A DNA stretch of 62,678 nucleotides from Cudoniella acicularis (lineage: Eukaryota > Ascomycota > Leotiomycetes > Helotiales > Helotiaceae), in NCBI GenBank assembly GCA_013054445.1, contig JAAMPI010000124.1, positions 1-62,678 on the forward strand. Reading direction: 5' to 3'. The notes below the pieces were generated by a model. That model saw nothing but the letters and a program-made list of their open reading frames with translations, made no database searches and had not been told where the DNA came from. Made by a program: the position numbers and the translations under genes. Positions 58,252-62,678 of this stretch are shown piece after piece (positions within the stretch are counted from its first letter, which is position 1; each line of letters opens with the position of its first letter).

Positions 58252-61200
58252 ATGTTTCAAACATTCAGTGGCAGTTCTCGTCGTCCACGGCAAGTCAACC
58301 TCTCGGGCCAGAATCTGAATCCCTTTGCAGCCAGCACTTGGACTCCCTCTGCTTCCGGCACGCAAAAGACGGTCGCGCACGCTCAGCAAGAAAGGCAACA
58401 ACGCCAGCAAGAACGTGAACGTCTCAACGCCTCCAAGCGAATACAAAGAACATGGCGAGGACATAGGGTGCGGAAGGAGCTGGCAGACTCGAGGCGGAAA
58501 GCATGGGATGAGACAACTCTAGAGCAGGATTCTAGGGACAAGGACTCTATTTTGGTTGAGCAAACACAACTTCTAATCACCTTTTTTAATCCACGGCGGC
58601 AAGATGATCTTGACAGGCTGGTCACCTTAAGCCAGCAGTTGTCTCGAGTGGACTTCACTCAATTTTTGGCCCTTCCAAATGTACAACCTCAACTTATGAG
58701 ACTTGGAATTGTCACTCTAGAAGCTCTGCAAAGGTAAGCCTTGCCACATCTTCTTCCGGTTTTTTAAGTTCTATATTTTGGAATACATGAATGCTAATCT
58801 CCTTTGCAGCTCACTTCCCCAATGTCCGTCGACGCTTACGCAACTCCTTGTCTCTATCGTCAACCGCCATCCACAATTTTTCGCAAATTTTGGCCGGGAA
58901 TACTACACCTTTCTTTCCCGATTATGCACTGATGCCGAGCCCAGAAATGTGGATAGGGACTTAGTGTTAACCGCAATTAGAATTCCGCTGGCGGATCATC
59001 CCGATCTGAATAATAATGGTATGTAATCTTCAGGCGTTCAAAAATTCCATCTTTCCCTCTGCTAATCCGATACTAGACCAGGCAGTCCTCGATGCACATG
59101 CAGCATTTGCACTCTACTTCTTAACTACTCCTAACCTCGCAATTGTATTAGGGCGTCTGGATGAGCTGGCTGGTATCGTAAATGTCACACTGGTATCGGC
59201 AGCGCTTGTCCGGGAATTCTCTTTGAGTCCTTCTTTTCATGTTCAGAAAGAGAGTAGACTTTGGCTTCTTGCTCACTTCATTTCTCTTCACCGACTGCAA
59301 CAGCGAGACAGCCAAGAACCAGATTTCCTGAGAGCGTTGTCGATTCAGTTATCAAGCTCTTCAAGTGAGATCGTTGGCCGTATTGATGCTGCAGACCCAG
59401 AAGTCTTACAAGAATCTGCCGATAGTGATGAGGCTGAGAAATCTGCCATGATACCCCTGCCACCATTCGTGAAGGACGAGCTATTATCTCTGGTAAACCA
59501 AACCAGCATCTCCGGCCTGCTAGCCAAATTCAACATTGATTACGCGAAAGCTTCCCCAGCTGGAGAAGAGGACGCAAGTTTGCTTGCAAGCTACGCCCTT
59601 ACTCTCCTCAGGATATTTCCTAGGCGTGGTGACGAGATTCGCATGTGGTTGTATCTTGGATCCATGACCACTTCCAAAGGTGTGCAGATTCCAGCCTTGA
59701 AATTCTTCTGGCAGGCCATGAGCAAAACCACCATATTCTCTGCCATCACGGCCGATTCGAAGGCTGCCCTTACGATACTCCGACCACAAACACAAAGACA
59801 AGCAGCATCTACCACAGCCGGCAACATATCAAGCGACCGAGAATGGCGGACAATATTGTTGTTTCTTGAACTCTACACATTCGTTCTTAGATTCACAGAC
59901 GATGAAGAGTTTTTGAGTGGTAGCCAGCCTAGCTTCGGTGAAGCAGATGCTCCTATATCTCGCATTCGAGCTAGTGCTCTCTCTCTTGATGATGTAAAAC
60001 CCCTTACGCTGTTTCTAAAAAACTTAGCCTTTACAACATATTACAACGCTGGGGAATTATCTGATGAAGACCAGCAAATTATTGAAGGTGGCCTGGGAAC
60101 TTATTTTGGCACTACACCAAGCACTTCAAGATTTCAGTCCCAGGAACCGGAAGAAATTACCAAGCGAGTCGCCAACCGCCCATTTGCCGGTATCGCTGGG
60201 ATGACATTTAGTTACGTGAGAACAATCGTCACTGGTGTCATGCGCATGCTCTATGAGCGAGATTCGAGACGCCGCTTCTTGCCAAAGGGTCACTGGCTCA
60301 TGGTATCACGATTTGATATGGAGGGCTTCATTCCCAAAGTGGTACAGGAAGAGGAGAGACAACACGAAGTGCGAGAAGAGGGCGAAGATGAAGAGATGGA
60401 GGACGAAGAGGTGTTTGGCAACAGAAGTGAGTTGGGCCTTGTGGGCATGGCAAGGCCACGACGTGCGTTGCAAATCGAAAATTTGAGGAGACAGCAACAA
60501 AAAGCTGCCCGCAAGAAGGAGCTTGCCGCCGTTGGGCCAAGGCTCGAGGTCTTACAGAATATGCCTTTCGTCATTCCTTTCGAGACTCGTGTGCAGATCT
60601 TTCGAGAGTTCGTGTTTCTGGACCAATCCCGTAGACGTGATGGCAACGTGGATCCAGATATTTGGCGCATGTCTATTATTCAGCAATCCCATATGGCAAG
60701 GAATAACAGAACATCCGGTCAGGAACTGCTAGGTCGGCATCATGCAAAGATTCGGAGAGACCAGGTTTTCGAAGATGCCTATGAGCAGTTTTATGGGCTC
60801 GGTGAAGGCTTAAAGGAGCCGATCCAGATCACGTTTGTTGACAAATTCGACACGGTTGAGGCTGGCATTGACGGTGGTGGGGTCACTAAAGAATTTCTTA
60901 CAAGTGTCACCAACGAGGCATTTCGTGCAGAAGATGGTCCAAACTGGTTTGTGGCGAACGACCAAAATTTACTTTATCCAAATCCTTCCGCAGTCGATGA
61001 ACGAAGGGAATGGATGAGGAAAATAGGGATCAAGGAATCATCGGCCGAATGGCGGGAGAACATCAAGGAGATACTCAAGCGCTATGAGTTTCTTGGTCGG
61101 GTCGTTGGGAAGTGCTTGTACGAAGGAATCCTTATCGACATTGGGTTTGCAGGATTCTTCCTTCTAAAGTGGGCGGCCTCGGGAGCTGCGGGATCGGAAT

Positions 61201-61934
61201 CAGGCTACCGCGCCAACATTAATGATCTTCGAGACCTCGACGAAAGTTTGTATCAAGGCCTGCTCAAGCTCAAGAATTATCCTGGCAATGTTGAAGATTT
61301 TTCGCTTGATTTCACTATCACGGATACCGTCTCACTGCCAGGAGAGCCTACAGAAACAGTCACAAGAGATTTGATGCCTAACGGGTCGAATATTCCTGTA
61401 ACTAATGAAAACCGCCCTCTTTACGTTTCATATGTTGCACGGCATCGCTTACAAGTCCAGCCATATCAGCAGACGCAGGCGTTCCTCAAGGGGCTCGGCG
61501 AAATCATCAAACCTTCTTGGCTGTCGATGTTCAACCAATCTGAACTACAGACTCTTGTTGGAGGAGACGCGTCCCAGATCAACGTTGATGATTTGAGGGC
61601 GAATACCCTGTATGGTGGCGTGTATCAAATTGGCGATGATGGGCTAGAGCATGAGACCATTCAAATGTTCTGGCAGGTCATGAAGGGACTGGACGATTCC
61701 GACCGTCGCAAAGTCCTGAAATACGTGACATCGACACCAAGAGCTCCATTGCTGGGCTTTTCGCAACTCAATCCACGATTCAGCATTCGGGATGCCGGAA
61801 GCGATGAGGAGCGATTGCCTAGCACAAGCACCTGTGTTAATTTACTGAAACTCCCAAGATATTCATCAGCAGCCATATTAAAGCAAAAGCTTTTGTATGC
61901 TGTCAACTCTGGTGCTGGTTTCGATCTGAGTTAG
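58252..61934 (+). CDS. HUL5: HECT E3 ubiquitin ligase Hul5/UBE3C
   Basis: Three exons: 58252-58733, 58810-59018, 59077-61934; 1182 residues. Hul5 extends ubiquitin chains on proteasome-bound and misfolded proteins. The N-terminus has an amphipathic stretch and an IQ motif (ASKRIQRTWRGHRVRKEL, about 61-78), as in UBE3C. The middle is helical. The HECT domain fills about the last 380 residues: DKFDTVEAGIDGGGVTKEFL, FLGRVVGKCLYEGILIDIGF and the active-site loop LPSTSTCVNLLKLP, with catalytic Cys 1150, 33 residues from the end including it. An acidic, disordered insert (EDEEMEDEEVFG) lies near the middle. Intron 2 (59019-59076, 58 nt) has a CTAAT branch and ends TACTAG. A GTATGT...CAG stretch of only 15 nt at its start is a decoy. 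Phases close exactly (3549 nt). Confidence 0.96.
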
Positions 61935-62233
61935 GAGAAAGAGGCAATGATGCATAAAAAGGCGTTGATGTTTGTCATAGGGGGATAAATGAACGAATGT
62001 TGTAAAATACGGCCCTACATTCACACAAGAACTAGAATACAAATATTGGAGGCCTTTCAAGTCATCGGTATAAAATTTATGACTGAGCTGAATTTCAATA
62101 TATTTGGCGATTTGATGAAAATGATTGTTTCATGTGACCTTTACAAGAGCTCAAAGTCGAACATGTAATGCGCATCAATTCGATTTCACAGAGCACGGGT
62201 ACACCAAATCCCACCTCCCAAAGACAAAAATCA

Positions 62234-62678
62234 TCAAGTGTCTTCCTCTTCAGGCCATACCTTATATCCAAACATCCCCTTAGGGTTAACAAACCTCGTC
62301 TTCCTCCCCTCTCCCACCTTATTCACAGCCGCAAACTCCTCCCCACTCAACTCCACAACCTCAAAATTACTCTTAATCCTCCCCGCATTAGAACTCTTAG
62401 GCAGAACCGCATACCCCCTCTTCAACCCCCACGCAATCAGCAGCTGCGCTAAACTAACTCCCTTCTTCCTTGCCAATGCATTGAGTTCCTGATCAGCAAT
62501 AAGTCCCGGCCGATCGGATTTCACCTGTCCCTGGGAGCCGAGTGGCGAGTAAGCTACGGGGAGGATGTTGTGCGCGAAGCACCATTCTATGAGCGCGGTG
62601 TTGGGGAAGTAGGGGTGGATTTCTACCTGGTTTATTGAAGGGGGGATGGTGGCGTAATTGAGGAGTTGGGTTAGGTGG
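62234..62678 (-). CDS. Aldo-keto reductase, 3' part
   Basis: The gene runs off the right edge; 148 residues with the stop are visible. It is a NADPH-dependent carbonyl reductase of the (beta/alpha)8 barrel type. The visible part has INQVEIHPYF, the family signature 2 region, AYSPLGSQG, then LLIAWGLKRGYAVLPKSSNA, the signature 3 Lys-Ser region that binds the NADPH phosphate. The end is PKGMFGYKVWPEEEDT. The catalytic Asp, Tyr, Lys and His lie upstream, outside the window. The frame is open from the edge, with no intron visible. The substrate cannot be predicted. Confidence 0.9.
   Translation of the reverse strand, partial: HLTQLLNYATIPPSINQVEIHPYFPNTALIEWCFAHNILPVAYSPLGSQGQVKSDRPGLIADQELNALARKKGVSLAQLLIAWGLKRGYAVLPKSSNAGRIKSNFEVVELSGEEFAAVNKVGEGRKTRFVNPKGMFGYKVWPEEEDT

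Noticed and set aside
1..62678. CRISPR arrays, rRNA genes, complete tRNAs, telomeric repeats
   Set aside because: No regular spacer-repeat array, no rRNA-like segment, no full cloverleaf and only single isolated TTAGGG copies were seen.

Overview
The window is nuclear DNA of a filamentous ascomycete, most likely a Leotiomycete (Helotiales: Botrytis, Sclerotinia and relatives). The evidence is many short (about 45-65 nt) introns with GTAAGT-type donors and CTAAC-type branch points, an Egh16-like secreted protein, a peroxisomal GMC alcohol oxidase, an NB-ARC/TPR receptor and strongly fungal housekeeping genes. The clade call is inference from gene content; no alignment was run. Nearly all genes are interrupted, so I rebuilt exons by hand from splice signals, reading phase and protein-family continuity. 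Exon lists are in the entries.

Layout, left to right: a MYST acetyltransferase of the Sas3/KAT6 type (228-3711 +); an Egh16-like secreted protein (5101-6450 -); the proteasome activator Blm10/PA200 (8623-14665 -); a conserved fungal protein of unknown role (15559-17406 -); the GPI mannosyltransferase Gpi18 (18852-20270 +); a YTHDC1-like m6A reader (20711-23871 +); a cytochrome P450 (24283-25974 -); a protein with a fungal N-terminal domain and a DUF8035-like C-terminus (26834-29278 +); a 14-exon alcohol oxidase ending in ARL (31342-34063 +); an NB-ARC/TPR NLR (34796-37859 +) whose TGA stop is followed by CTA G and 61 further in-frame sense codons; a small single-pass membrane protein (38708-39432 +). 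Then come an AT-rich, repeat-bearing island (about 39.7-41.7 kb), a frameshifted gene relic (41774-42704 +) and a nitronate monooxygenase ending in SKL (42748-43850 -). The right end is housekeeping again: a minimal dsRNA-binding-fold protein (46534-46929 +), mitochondrial ribosomal protein uS7m (47548-48721 +), a UspA-domain protein (51142-53378 +), poly(A)-binding protein (54951-57383 -), the HECT ligase Hul5/UBE3C (58252-61934 +) and the 3' part of an aldo-keto reductase (62234-62678 -, running off the edge).

Functional links are loose, as usual in fungal chromosomes. Proteasome quality control is represented twice (Blm10, Hul5), mRNA binding three times (YTH reader, PABP, dsRBM-like protein) and peroxisomal oxidation twice (two flavoenzymes with C-terminal PTS1). 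The 24-43 kb stretch is the accessory part, with the P450, DUF8035 protein, NLR, orphan membrane protein, AT-rich island and relic. The most interesting observations are the candidate stop-codon readthrough in the NLR, the hidden 20-residue terminal exon of Blm10 that carries its proteasome-binding tail, and the possible isoform switch that would remove the YTH domain.
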